Assembly (NCBI GenBank): GCA_024644865.1
Contig: JAHEGZ010000002.1
Coordinates: 15,998-51,108, forward strand
DNA length: 35,111 nt
Direction: 5' to 3'
Origin: Aurantimicrobium sp.
GTDB taxonomy: Bacteria; Actinomycetota; Actinomycetes; Actinomycetales; Microbacteriaceae
A model generated the notes under the pieces. The model saw only the letters and a program-made list of their open reading frames with translations. It was not told the DNA's origin and made no database searches. Both the position numbers and the translations under genes were made by a program. This document shows positions 27,719 to 35,111 of this stretch, one piece after another (position 1 is the first letter of the stretch; each line of letters begins with the position of its first letter).

Positions 27719-27724
27719 AGTTTA
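27719..27724 (-). promoter_or_regulatory. -10 box (TAAACT) of mnmA, leaderless
   Basis: TAAACT on the minus strand is followed by TGAGTC and the ATG at 27712, the 6-base spacing seen elsewhere in the window. No Shine-Dalgarno sequence is evident. It lies in the 32-base gap after the cysteine desulfurase gene. Confidence 0.5.
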
Positions 27725-27744
27725 AGCGAGCGGACTGACGCGTA

Positions 27745-28989
27745 TCACGCGGATGCCCTACGAGCTTTTTCGATGACTCCGGGAAGCACGTCCATCAAAG
27801 AGCCGATCTCTTCGTAATTGGTGTCATGTCCGAGGGTGATGCGCAGCGCGCTCGAGGCAGTTTTTTCGTCGTAGCCCATGGCCAAGAGCACGTGTGACGG
27901 ACGAGCAACGCCGGCTTGGCAAGCCGACCCCGCAGAAACCGAGATTCCTGCTTCGTCGAGCAGGTAAAGCATGTCGGCACTCGCGGCACCCTCCACCACG
28001 ATGTGCACGTTGTTTGCTAAGCGACTCGCTGTGTCGCCTGTGATACTGACGCCCTGAATCTCACTCAGGATGCGCTCCCGAAGAATTCCGGTCATACCCT
28101 CGATGGCAGCCATCGTGAAGATGTTGAAGCTCCTGGCGGCCCTGATTGCGGCCGCCATACTGCTGGCTGCGGCAGCATTCTGGGTTCCTGATCGCAGGCC
28201 ACGCTGTTGCCCGCCACCGTGAAGGAGAGGCTCGATTGACGTTGAACGAGAGACGTACAGCGCACCAATCCCCGGGACCGAACCGATCTTGTGCCCCGAA
28301 ACACTCATGGCGCTAATCCCGGGAACAACACCAATGCCCTGAGGAGTGAGGTACCCCCCGCCAGCAGCGACCGGGGAGTCATCGTCGGGATACCCGGGCA
28401 TAAACGACTCGCTGACCATAGACATCTGCCCAAATCCGGCGACAGCGTCGACATGCAAGGGAACACCTGCCCGCTCGCAGGCACTGGCCAAGCGAACCAC
28501 CGGCTGTATCGTTCCAACCTCATTGTTGGCCCACAAGCAAGTTGCAACGGCGATTGTCTCAGAGTCTCGCGCTAGGGCGGCTTGCCAGGCCTCCAGCGAT
28601 ATTCGACCCAGCGAATCGACCGGCACCCAGTCGATGACAGCTCCCTCGTGCGCGGCTAACCACTCGACGGTGTCGATGGTGGCGTGATGTTCCGCCTCGG
28701 GAACGACAATTCGGACGCGGCGGGGGTCGCTCGATCGGCGAGCGCGGAACAACCCCGTTATGCCGAGGTTGACACTCTCTGTTCCCCCCGAGGTGAAGAT
28801 GAGCTCGATCGGGTCGCACCCGAGTGCATCAGAAACCACGACACGGGCATCCTCGAGGATGCGGCGAGCGTTTTGACCATCGCGGTGAATGGAGGAGGGA
28901 TTTCCTGTGACAGCAAGCGCAGCCAGGTAGGCCTCCCGCGCTTCCGGGCGCACCGGAGACGAAGCCGCGTGATCGAGATAGATAGCCAC
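27745..28989 (-). CDS. Cysteine desulfurase (NifS/IscS-like, PLP-dependent)
   Basis: Removes sulfur from cysteine as an enzyme persulfide. 414 residues. It opens IYLDHAASSPVRPEAREAYL; EAEHHATIDT, the cofactor Asp in HVDAVAGFGQ, the PLP Lys in SVSGHKIGSVPGIGALYV and the persulfide Cys in VSAGSACQAGVARPSHVL are all present. Between HVDAVAGFGQ and the Lys there is a Gly-rich insertion of about 24 residues relative to IscS (FMPGYPDDDSPVAAGGG and on). The DAxQ motif of IscS reads DAVA, so the Gln near the cofactor oxygen is Ala. The GTG start has CGAAGG upstream. It is placed before mnmA, so tRNA thiolation is its likely use. Confidence 0.92.
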   Translation of the reverse strand: MAIYLDHAASSPVRPEAREAYLAALAVTGNPSSIHRDGQNARRILEDARVVVSDALGCDPIELIFTSGGTESVNLGITGLFRARRSSDPRRVRIVVPEAEHHATIDTVEWLAAHEGAVIDWVPVDSLGRISLEAWQAALARDSETIAVATCLWANNEVGTIQPVVRLASACERAGVPLHVDAVAGFGQMSMVSESFMPGYPDDDSPVAAGGGYLTPQGIGVVPGISAMSVSGHKIGSVPGIGALYVSRSTSIEPLLHGGGQQRGLRSGTQNAAAASSMAAAIRAARSFNIFTMAAIEGMTGILRERILSEIQGVSITGDTASRLANNVHIVVEGAASADMLYLLDEAGISVSAGSACQAGVARPSHVLLAMGYDEKTASSALRITLGHDTNYEEIGSLMDVLPGVIEKARRASA

Positions 28990-29026
28990 AAGACACCTTC
29001 GACCCGAGATAAGCCCGGGGTAACAG

Positions 29027-31105
29027 ATGAGTAACGGAACGTTAACTAGTGTAGGCAGAGTGACTTTAGCCTCAGCCCCCCACGAGCTCGGCGTCTCCCT
29101 CTCCCGAGGTCGAGGCGAAATCCGGGTTTACTCGGCGCACGCGACAGGCATCGACCTTCTCGTCTATGACGAGCACCGCCCCGACCGGGTGGGAGATCGC
29201 GTTCATCTCAAGATGGGCAAAGACTTCGTGTGGTCGGGTAAGTCGAGTCACCTCATCACCGGTGCCCGGTACTCGCTGCAGGCGTGGGGACCTCAGGGCG
29301 CCGGACACCTGTTCAACCCTGAGACTCTTCTCATCGACCCCTATGCACGAGGCTTGCACCAGGTCGGGCCGAACCACTGGCAGTCCGCCGTCATCGACGA
29401 GACCTTTGACTGGGAGGGTGTGCCGAAACCGCACATCGACCCCGACAAGAGCGTTATTTATGAGGGGCACATTCGTGGTCTGACCAAACAGCGCGCCGAC
29501 ATCCCCCTCGAACTGCGCGGCACCTACTTGGGCCTTGGTCACGAGAACATGATTGGCTACCTGAAAGACCTCGGCGTCACTGCGGTCGAGCTGTTGCCCA
29601 TCCACGTTTTTGCTGACGAGCATTACCTTCAGATGCAGGGCATGGTCAACTACTGGGGCTACAACACCCTCAACTACTTTTACCCCGAGCCCTTGTATGC
29701 AACGCGAGCCGGACGCGAAGAAGGTCCGAGCGCAGTCGTGCGTGAGTTCAAGCAGATGGTCAAGTCACTTCACGCTGCAGGCATCGAAATCATTCTCGAC
29801 GTGGTCTACAACCACACTGCCGAAGAAGGCCCCACCGGTCCGGCGTCGAGTCTTCGCGGCATCGACAACGCCACCTACTACCGTCAGACCGAAGACGGCA
29901 CCTACATCGACGTCACCGGATGCGGTAACTCACTCAACACCTCGAAGCCAGCAACCCAAGGTCTCATTCTTGATTCACTACGGTACTGGGCACGGGACAT
30001 GCAGGTCGACGGATTCCGCTTCGACTTAGCTGTCACACTCGGACGCAACGAGGCACACGAGTACGAGCGCGAACACCCGCTGCTTGAGGCCATTCGAACC
30101 GACGCATTTCTGTCTGACGTGAAGCTGATTGCTGAGCCGTGGGACACCGGCATGGGTGGCTGGCAGACCGGCAACTTTGCACCGGGCTGGATGGAGTGGA
30201 ACGACCGTTACCGCGACCGCGTCCGCAATTTCTGGCTCGTTGACATCGCCCACGCTCGAGAGCAGGGTGTTGCTCCCACCGGCGTTGGAGGTTTTGCAAC
30301 GCGCCTCGCTGGGTCTTCCAACACGTTCTCAGAAGATCGCGGTCCGGTTGCTTCGGTGAATTTCGTGACCGCACACGACGGTTTCACACTTGCCGATCTC
30401 GTGACCTACAACTTCAAGCACAACATCGGCAATGGCGAGGACAACCGAGATGGCACGAACGATAATCGTTCGTTCAACCACGGCAGCGAAGGCCCTTCGG
30501 ATGACCCGGCCGTCATTGCCACTCGTCGCAAGGCTATGCGCAACCTGATGGGAACGCTGTTGCTCTCAGGCGGCATCCCCATGATTACCGCGGGTGACGA
30601 ACACGGACGCACGCAACACGGAAACAACAACGCTTACTGTCATGATTCGCCCCTGACCTGGATCAACTGGGAACTCCAGCCCTGGCAAGAAGATTTGCTG
30701 GCAACGACCAAGCACCTCATCAAACTTCGCCAGGAGCTACCTGCGCTTCGACCGCTCAAGTTCGGCCGCTTCGGTGAGACGGTGGCAAACGCCAACCAGA
30801 TGGATTGGTATAACGCTGACGGCAAAGAGATGGAAGCCCAGGACTGGGACAACCCCAACAACCGCACCCTGCAATACCTAGCGGCCAGCACCCCGGTTGA
30901 CGAAGAGTTTTCGCGCATTCTGTTGATCGTGCACGGCGTCGAAAACACCGCAGAAGTAGTTGTTCCCGCCCACGACGGCGTCACTTTCTACGAGCCGCTG
31001 TGGTTCAGCACCAATGCCGCACCTAAAGATATCCCCGGTGTATTGCGCCCGGGCGAGACCATCAAAGTCGGCGGAACGAGCATGCTGCTGTTCAAGGCCT
31101 CCTAG
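29027..31105 (+). CDS. glgX: Glycogen debranching enzyme, GlgX type
   Basis: Hydrolyses alpha-1,6 branches of glycogen limit dextrins. 692 residues, GH13. An N-terminal CBM48-like domain (GVSLSRGRGEIRVYSAHATG) is followed by the TIM barrel: LDVVYNHTAE, DGFRFDLAVTLGR with the nucleophile Asp, LIAEPWDTG with the acid Glu, and VTAHDGFTLADLV with the transition-state Asp. The start may be ATG 29027 or GTG 29060. The GTG lies 7 bases after TAGTGT and gives a protein opening with VTLASAPHELGVSL, where family similarity begins, so it is a serious alternative. First of glgX-glgE-glgB. Confidence 0.93.
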   Translation: MSNGTLTSVGRVTLASAPHELGVSLSRGRGEIRVYSAHATGIDLLVYDEHRPDRVGDRVHLKMGKDFVWSGKSSHLITGARYSLQAWGPQGAGHLFNPETLLIDPYARGLHQVGPNHWQSAVIDETFDWEGVPKPHIDPDKSVIYEGHIRGLTKQRADIPLELRGTYLGLGHENMIGYLKDLGVTAVELLPIHVFADEHYLQMQGMVNYWGYNTLNYFYPEPLYATRAGREEGPSAVVREFKQMVKSLHAAGIEIILDVVYNHTAEEGPTGPASSLRGIDNATYYRQTEDGTYIDVTGCGNSLNTSKPATQGLILDSLRYWARDMQVDGFRFDLAVTLGRNEAHEYEREHPLLEAIRTDAFLSDVKLIAEPWDTGMGGWQTGNFAPGWMEWNDRYRDRVRNFWLVDIAHAREQGVAPTGVGGFATRLAGSSNTFSEDRGPVASVNFVTAHDGFTLADLVTYNFKHNIGNGEDNRDGTNDNRSFNHGSEGPSDDPAVIATRRKAMRNLMGTLLLSGGIPMITAGDEHGRTQHGNNNAYCHDSPLTWINWELQPWQEDLLATTKHLIKLRQELPALRPLKFGRFGETVANANQMDWYNADGKEMEAQDWDNPNNRTLQYLAASTPVDEEFSRILLIVHGVENTAEVVVPAHDGVTFYEPLWFSTNAAPKDIPGVLRPGETIKVGGTSMLLFKAS
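29047..29052 (+). promoter_or_regulatory. Possible -10 box (TAGTGT) for a leaderless glgX start at 29060
   Basis: TAGTGT is followed by 7 bases and GTG at 29060. If real, the ATG at 29027 is not used. The spacing copies other genes here, but a single box is weak evidence. Confidence 0.3.
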
Positions 31106-31165
31106 CGCTGTCGACGCGCGACGACAATTACAGTCATATTGTTTCGTGCAGGCAAGCGCAGGCAC

Positions 31166-31171
31166 TAGTTT
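31166..31171 (+). promoter_or_regulatory. -10 box (TAGTTT) of glgE, leaderless
   Basis: TAGTTT is followed by TTATGG (6 bases) and the GTG start at 31178. There is no ribosome-binding site. The 72 bases between glgX and glgE contain no clear terminator, so glgE may be read both from here and from glgX. Confidence 0.45.
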
Positions 31172-31177
31172 TTATGG

Positions 31178-33169
31178 GTGAGCAACGCCATCGGACGCAT
31201 CCCCATCATCGACGTTTCACCACGACTCGACGAACATGATTTGCACCCACGCGCCTTCGTTGGCGAAGTCATTCCGTTCGAAGCGACGAGCTTTCGCGAG
31301 GGTCACGACGCTCTCGGCGTTGCACTGCACCTGACCCTCCCCTCGGGCACCACTCAACGCTTTAACATGCGCTCTCTGGGTCCGGGCCTTGACCGGTGGG
31401 GAGTCGAGATTGCAGTCGTTCACGAGGGCATGAACACGTTCCGCATTGAGGGCTACTCAGACGACTTCGCCACCTGGGAACACAATGCTGAAATCAAGAT
31501 TGCCGCGGGCATCGACGTTGATCTGATGATGCAGATTGGCGTGGATCTCTTTACTGCCGCATCGACTGACAAGTCCCGCAGCGCGGCTCAGCGCAAGGCG
31601 CTTGCCGCCATCGCCGCTCGTCTGGGTGACGCCTCAGTGGATGCCCTCACGCGGCTCTATGATGCAACGGGCGAAGAAACCCACGCTCTTCTTGAGCACC
31701 ACCCGATCGCGAGCCTCTCGACGATGACCGAGCCGTATCCGTTGCTCGTCGAGCGCACCCGTGCTGGAGTCGGAAGTTGGTACGAGTTCTTCCCACGCTC
31801 CGAAGGCGCCAAGCAAAACGCCGACGGCAGCTGGAAGTCGGGAACCTTCAAGACCGCCGCAAAACGTCTCCCGGCGGTTGCCGCCATGGGCTTCAACGTG
31901 CTGTACATGCCGCCCATCCATCCGATTGGGCGCACCAATCGAAAGGGCCCAAACAACACGCTGACACCCGGGCCACACGACCCCGGTTCACCGTGGGCCA
32001 TTGGTGCGGTTGAGGGCGGACATGACACGATTCACCCCGACCTCGGCACGGTCAAAGACTTTGACGCCTTCATGAAAGAGGCAAAGAAGAACAACCTCGA
32101 AGTTGCTCTGGACTTGGCTCTGCAGGCGTCACCCGATCACCCCTGGGCCAAGGAACACCCAGAGTGGTTCACCACACTTCCCGACGGTTCGATTGCGTTC
32201 GCAGAAAACCCGCCCAAGAAGTACCAAGACATCTACCCCGTGAACTTCGACAACGACCCTGAGGGCATCCGCCAAGAAGTTCTGCGCATCGTCAAACTAT
32301 GGGCAGCGCGCGGAGTGCGCATTTTTCGGGTCGACAACCCACACACCAAGCCGGTCGACTTCTGGCAGTGGCTAATCGAGACCGTCAACGCAGAGTACCC
32401 CGATGTCGTGTTCTTGGCCGAGGCGTTTACCCGCCCGGCAATGATGCAAACACTTGGCAAGATCGGCTTTCAACAGTCGTACTCGTACTTCACCTGGCGC
32501 AACACCAAGGCCGAGCTCACCGAGTTCCTGACGTCGGTTAGTCGCGACACCGCACATTTCATGCGCCCCAACCTGTTCGTGAACACGCCCGACATTCTCA
32601 CCGCCTACCTGCAATTCGGCGGTCCGGCGGCGTTCAAGATTCGCGCCGCCATCGCCTCGATGGCAGCACCGCTGTGGGGAATGTACGCAGGCTACGAGCT
32701 TTTCGAGTCGGTCGCGCGCCCCGGCGCTGAAGAGAACATCGACAACGAGAAGTTCGAGTACAAAGATCGAGACTGGGATGCCCACACGAAGAACGGCACT
32801 ACCCTTGCCCCTTACATCACGCGGTTGAACGCCATTCGAGCTGCACATCCGGCAATCGGCCAGCTGCGCAACATTCGCTTTCACAACACCGACGACGATG
32901 CCATCCTGTGCTTTAGCAAGCACCTCTCGGGCGAGTTCACTCCGTCTGGAGCGGCCGACACAATCATCGTCGTAGCCAACACCGACCCGCACGCCGTGCG
33001 CGAGACGACAATTCATCTCGACCTCGCAGCTCTCGACCTGCCGTGGGATGCCGAGTTCACCGTGCGAGATCTCATCACGGGCGCCGAATTCGACTGGCGA
33101 GTCAACAATTACGTGAAGCTCGATCCCTACGCCGAGCCCGTCCATGTCCTTGCCATAGAGAGGCACTAA
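31178..33169 (+). CDS. glgE: Alpha-1,4-glucan:maltose-1-phosphate maltosyltransferase
   Basis: Adds maltose from maltose 1-phosphate to growing alpha-1,4-glucan. 663 residues of the GH13_3 type. It has the N-terminal beta domain ([12 protein letters not shown]), the segment [20 protein letters not shown] typical of GlgE, and the catalytic set [12 protein letters not shown] (nucleophile Asp), FLAEAFTRP (Glu) and [12 protein letters not shown] (Asp). The start is GTG 31178; an ATG four bases upstream is out of frame. The stop overlaps the glgB ATG by one base (TAATG), so branching and elongation enzymes are made together. Maltose 1-phosphate usually comes from trehalose via TreS-Pep2 or from GlgM; neither is in the window. 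Confidence 0.96.
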   Translation: MSNAIGRIPIIDVSPRLDEHDLHPRAFVGEVIPFEATSFREGHDALGVALHLTLPSGTTQRFNMRSLGPGLDRWGVEIAVVHEGMNTFRIEGYSDDFATWEHNAEIKIAAGIDVDLMMQIGVDLFTAASTDKSRSAAQRKALAAIAARLGDASVDALTRLYDATGEETHALLEHHPIASLSTMTEPYPLLVERTRAGVGSWYEFFPRSEGAKQNADGSWKSGTFKTAAKRLPAVAAMGFNVLYMPPIHPIGRTNRKGPNNTLTPGPHDPGSPWAIGAVEGGHDTIHPDLGTVKDFDAFMKEAKKNNLEVALDLALQASPDHPWAKEHPEWFTTLPDGSIAFAENPPKKYQDIYPVNFDNDPEGIRQEVLRIVKLWAARGVRIFRVDNPHTKPVDFWQWLIETVNAEYPDVVFLAEAFTRPAMMQTLGKIGFQQSYSYFTWRNTKAELTEFLTSVSRDTAHFMRPNLFVNTPDILTAYLQFGGPAAFKIRAAIASMAAPLWGMYAGYELFESVARPGAEENIDNEKFEYKDRDWDAHTKNGTTLAPYITRLNAIRAAHPAIGQLRNIRFHNTDDDAILCFSKHLSGEFTPSGAADTIIVVANTDPHAVRETTIHLDLAALDLPWDAEFTVRDLITGAEFDWRVNNYVKLDPYAEPVHVLAIERH

Positions 33170-35111
33170 TGGCAACCAAAAAAACGCCCTCGGAAGAGAC
33201 ACCGAAGGCTCCGCGCAAGAAAGCCGCCCCCAAAACCACCTCCAAGGCCGCGACCAAATCCGGCACGACGGAGTGGCAACTCCCCCACGTCGACAGCGGC
33301 GTGCTGTGGGCAGTTTCGCAGGGGTCGTACTACGACCCGCATGGCGTTCTCGGTCAGCACGAAGTCTGGCCCGAGGGTCACTCCGAAACAGTGAACGTCA
33401 TTCGCGCCCTTCGCCCCCTGGCCGAAGAAGTCACCGCCGTTCTGAGCACCGGCGCGCGTATCTCTCTGGCTCATCGCGAACACGGCGTCTGGGAGGGCGG
33501 CCATGTCTTGGGGTTCCTCGACTACCAGATTGAGACACGTTACCCAGACGGCCAGGTTTGGACGGCTGACGATCCCTACCGTTTTGCCCCCACCGTGGGC
33601 GAGCTCGATCTCCACCTCATTCGCGAGGGCCGCCACGAGCGCCTGTGGGAGGTTCTCGGAGCCCACTACATTCAGCACGCGGGCGTTACTGGCGGAGTTG
33701 CTGGAACAGCATTTGCCGTGTGGGCACCCAACGCGCAGTCCGTGCGCGTCATGGGAACTTTCAACGGCTGGAACGGCACCACACACGCTATGCGAAGCCT
33801 GGGAAGCAGCGGCGTCTGGGAAATCTTTATTCCGGATGTTCACCCCGGCGCAATCTACAAATTCCAGATTCTCACCCAGTCCGGCGCGTGGGTTGAGCGC
33901 GCCGACCCTATGGCGCGCCAGACCGAGTGCCCGCCACTGACCGGCTCAGTCGTTCCGCACTCCTCGTTCGAGTGGTCCGACGGCGACTGGATTACCAAGC
34001 GAACCAAGTCCGCCCAGCACGCTGCCCCGATGAGCATCTACGAGCTGCACGTGGGTTCCTGGCGTCCCGGCCTGTCGTACCGTGAGCTCGCCGATGATCT
34101 CATCGGTCACGTTCAACACCTCGGCTTCACGCACGTCGAGTTCATGCCGCTGGCCGAGCACCCCTACGGCCCGTCCTGGGGCTATCAGGTCACCGGCTAC
34201 TACGCACCGACCGCACGATTCGGTGAGCCCGACGACCTCAAGTACCTCATCAACCGCCTGCACGAAGCAGGCATTGGTGTGCTCGTCGATTGGGTACCCG
34301 GTCACTTCCCCAAAGACGAGTGGGCATTGGGTCGCTTCGACGGCCAACCGCTTTACGAGCACGCCGACCCACGCCGTGGCGATCACCCCGATTGGGGAAC
34401 GTACATCTTTGACTTCGGTCGCAATGAGGTGCGAAACTTCCTAGTTGCCAACGCCCTGTTCTGGATCGAAGAGTTCCATGTCGACGGTCTGCGCGTCGAC
34501 GCTGTGGCATCCATGCTGTACCTCGATTACAGCCGCAACGACGGTGAGTGGCTGCCCAATCAGTTCGGCGGTCGCGAAAACCTCGAGGCGATCAACTTCA
34601 TGCAAGAGACCAACGCCACGGTGTACAAGCACCACCCGGGCGTCATCATGGCAGCCGAGGAGTCGACCAGCTGGGGTGGCGTCACGGCGCCCACTGAGGG
34701 CGGTGGACTCGGCTACGGCTTCAAGTGGAACATGGGCTGGATGCACGACTCGCTTGAGTACATCCACACTGACCCGATGTATCGCAGTTACCACCACTGG
34801 GACATCACGTTCTCGTTCCAATACGCCTTCAGCGAGAACTTCATTCTGCCGATTAGTCACGATGAGGTCGTGCACGGCAAGGGATCACTGCTGGCCAAGA
34901 TGCCCGGCGACCACTGGCAGAAGCTTGCCAACATGCGCGCCTATCTGGCATTCATGTGGGGTCACCCGGGCAAGCAACTGCTGTTCATGGGTCAAGAGTT
35001 TGGTCAGCCGTCGGAGTGGAACCAAGAGCGCGGCCTCGACTGGTGGATTCTCGACCAGCCAATCCACCAGGGACTGCAGAACATGGTTCGCGCTTTGAAC
35101 CTCACCTACAC
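33169..35111 (+). CDS. glgB: 1,4-alpha-glucan branching enzyme, C-terminus cut by window edge
   Basis: Forms alpha-1,6 branches. About 647 residues are inside the window and the end is missing. Residues 2-35 are a Lys/Ala/Pro/Thr-rich extension ([20 protein letters not shown]). Two N-terminal beta domains follow ([29 protein letters not shown]). The GH13 core shows [32 protein letters not shown] (nucleophile Asp), [13 protein letters not shown] (Glu) and [12 protein letters not shown] (Asp). The ATG overlaps the glgE stop. Only the last part of the protein is lost, probably the C-terminal beta domain. Confidence 0.96.
   Translation, partial: MATKKTPSEETPKAPRKKAAPKTTSKAATKSGTTEWQLPHVDSGVLWAVSQGSYYDPHGVLGQHEVWPEGHSETVNVIRALRPLAEEVTAVLSTGARISLAHREHGVWEGGHVLGFLDYQIETRYPDGQVWTADDPYRFAPTVGELDLHLIREGRHERLWEVLGAHYIQHAGVTGGVAGTAFAVWAPNAQSVRVMGTFNGWNGTTHAMRSLGSSGVWEIFIPDVHPGAIYKFQILTQSGAWVERADPMARQTECPPLTGSVVPHSSFEWSDGDWITKRTKSAQHAAPMSIYELHVGSWRPGLSYRELADDLIGHVQHLGFTHVEFMPLAEHPYGPSWGYQVTGYYAPTARFGEPDDLKYLINRLHEAGIGVLVDWVPGHFPKDEWALGRFDGQPLYEHADPRRGDHPDWGTYIFDFGRNEVRNFLVANALFWIEEFHVDGLRVDAVASMLYLDYSRNDGEWLPNQFGGRENLEAINFMQETNATVYKHHPGVIMAAEESTSWGGVTAPTEGGGLGYGFKWNMGWMHDSLEYIHTDPMYRSYHHWDITFSFQYAFSENFILPISHDEVVHGKGSLLAKMPGDHWQKLANMRAYLAFMWGHPGKQLLFMGQEFGQPSEWNQERGLDWWILDQPIHQGLQNMVRALNLTY

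Overview
The window reads as a chromosome segment of a high-G+C Gram-positive actinobacterium, most likely a member of the Microbacteriaceae. The reasons are the dense gene packing, many GTG starts, start-stop overlaps (ATGA, GTGA, TAATG), the GlgX-GlgE-GlgB glucan genes, an Orn / tRNA-His pair, a YkoE-type ECF transporter, a sortase-anchored protein and a GatCAB / LigA / MnmA / cysteine desulfurase run. The family assignment is an inference from gene content and style, not from a marker-gene comparison. There is no sign of phage, transposon, integron or CRISPR.

Layout. Positions 1-3613 (minus) hold a cut metallo-beta-lactamase-fold protein, a TetR regulator and a large secreted protein with Ig-like repeats. 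Positions 3734-4490 (plus) hold orn, tRNA-His and a strong hairpin terminator. Positions 4512-8258 (minus) hold a small conserved protein and a thiamine-type ECF operon (ykoE-ykoD-ykoC plus a P-loop kinase-like gene) behind a TPP riboswitch. dinB follows at 8266-9504 (minus). Positions 9542-19468 form the most unusual block: acetoacetyl-CoA synthetase and an IclR regulator (minus) face a six-gene plus-strand operon encoding a phenylphosphate-synthase-like swivelling-His protein, a biotin carboxyl carrier protein, a biotin carboxylase, a pyruvate-carboxylase-type carboxyltransferase, a HAD phosphatase and an SDR dehydrogenase. Positions 19470-20978 hold a TetR regulator divergent from a sortase-anchored surface protein. 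Positions 20996-28989 (minus) hold a small membrane protein, gatB-gatA-gatC, ligA, mnmA and a cysteine desulfurase. Positions 29027-35111 (plus) hold glgX, glgE and the start of glgB.

How the parts work together. The central block looks like one regulon. A near-identical 7-3-7 palindrome (TTTTCAC-N3-GTGAAAA) lies before the acetoacetyl-CoA synthetase gene and again between iclR and the carboxylase operon. The carboxyltransferase keeps its metal ligands, its carbamylated-Lys motif and its catalytic Thr, but has lost the Arg that grips the carboxylate of pyruvate. With an acetoacetate-activating enzyme as co-regulated partner, the simplest hypothesis is a biotin-dependent carboxylation of a neutral ketone such as acetone to acetoacetate, helped by a His-phosphotransfer protein. 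I know of no characterised pathway of this composition; it is my main candidate for an undescribed system, and it is inferred, not shown.

Across the window many isolated genes start 6 or 7 bases after a TANNNT box, which points to leaderless transcripts as a common mode of initiation here. Genes inside operons have normal Shine-Dalgarno sequences instead. No stretch over 300 bases lacks a gene; the longest gaps are 3614-3733, 8115-8265 and 12374-12522, and all carry regulatory signals described below.
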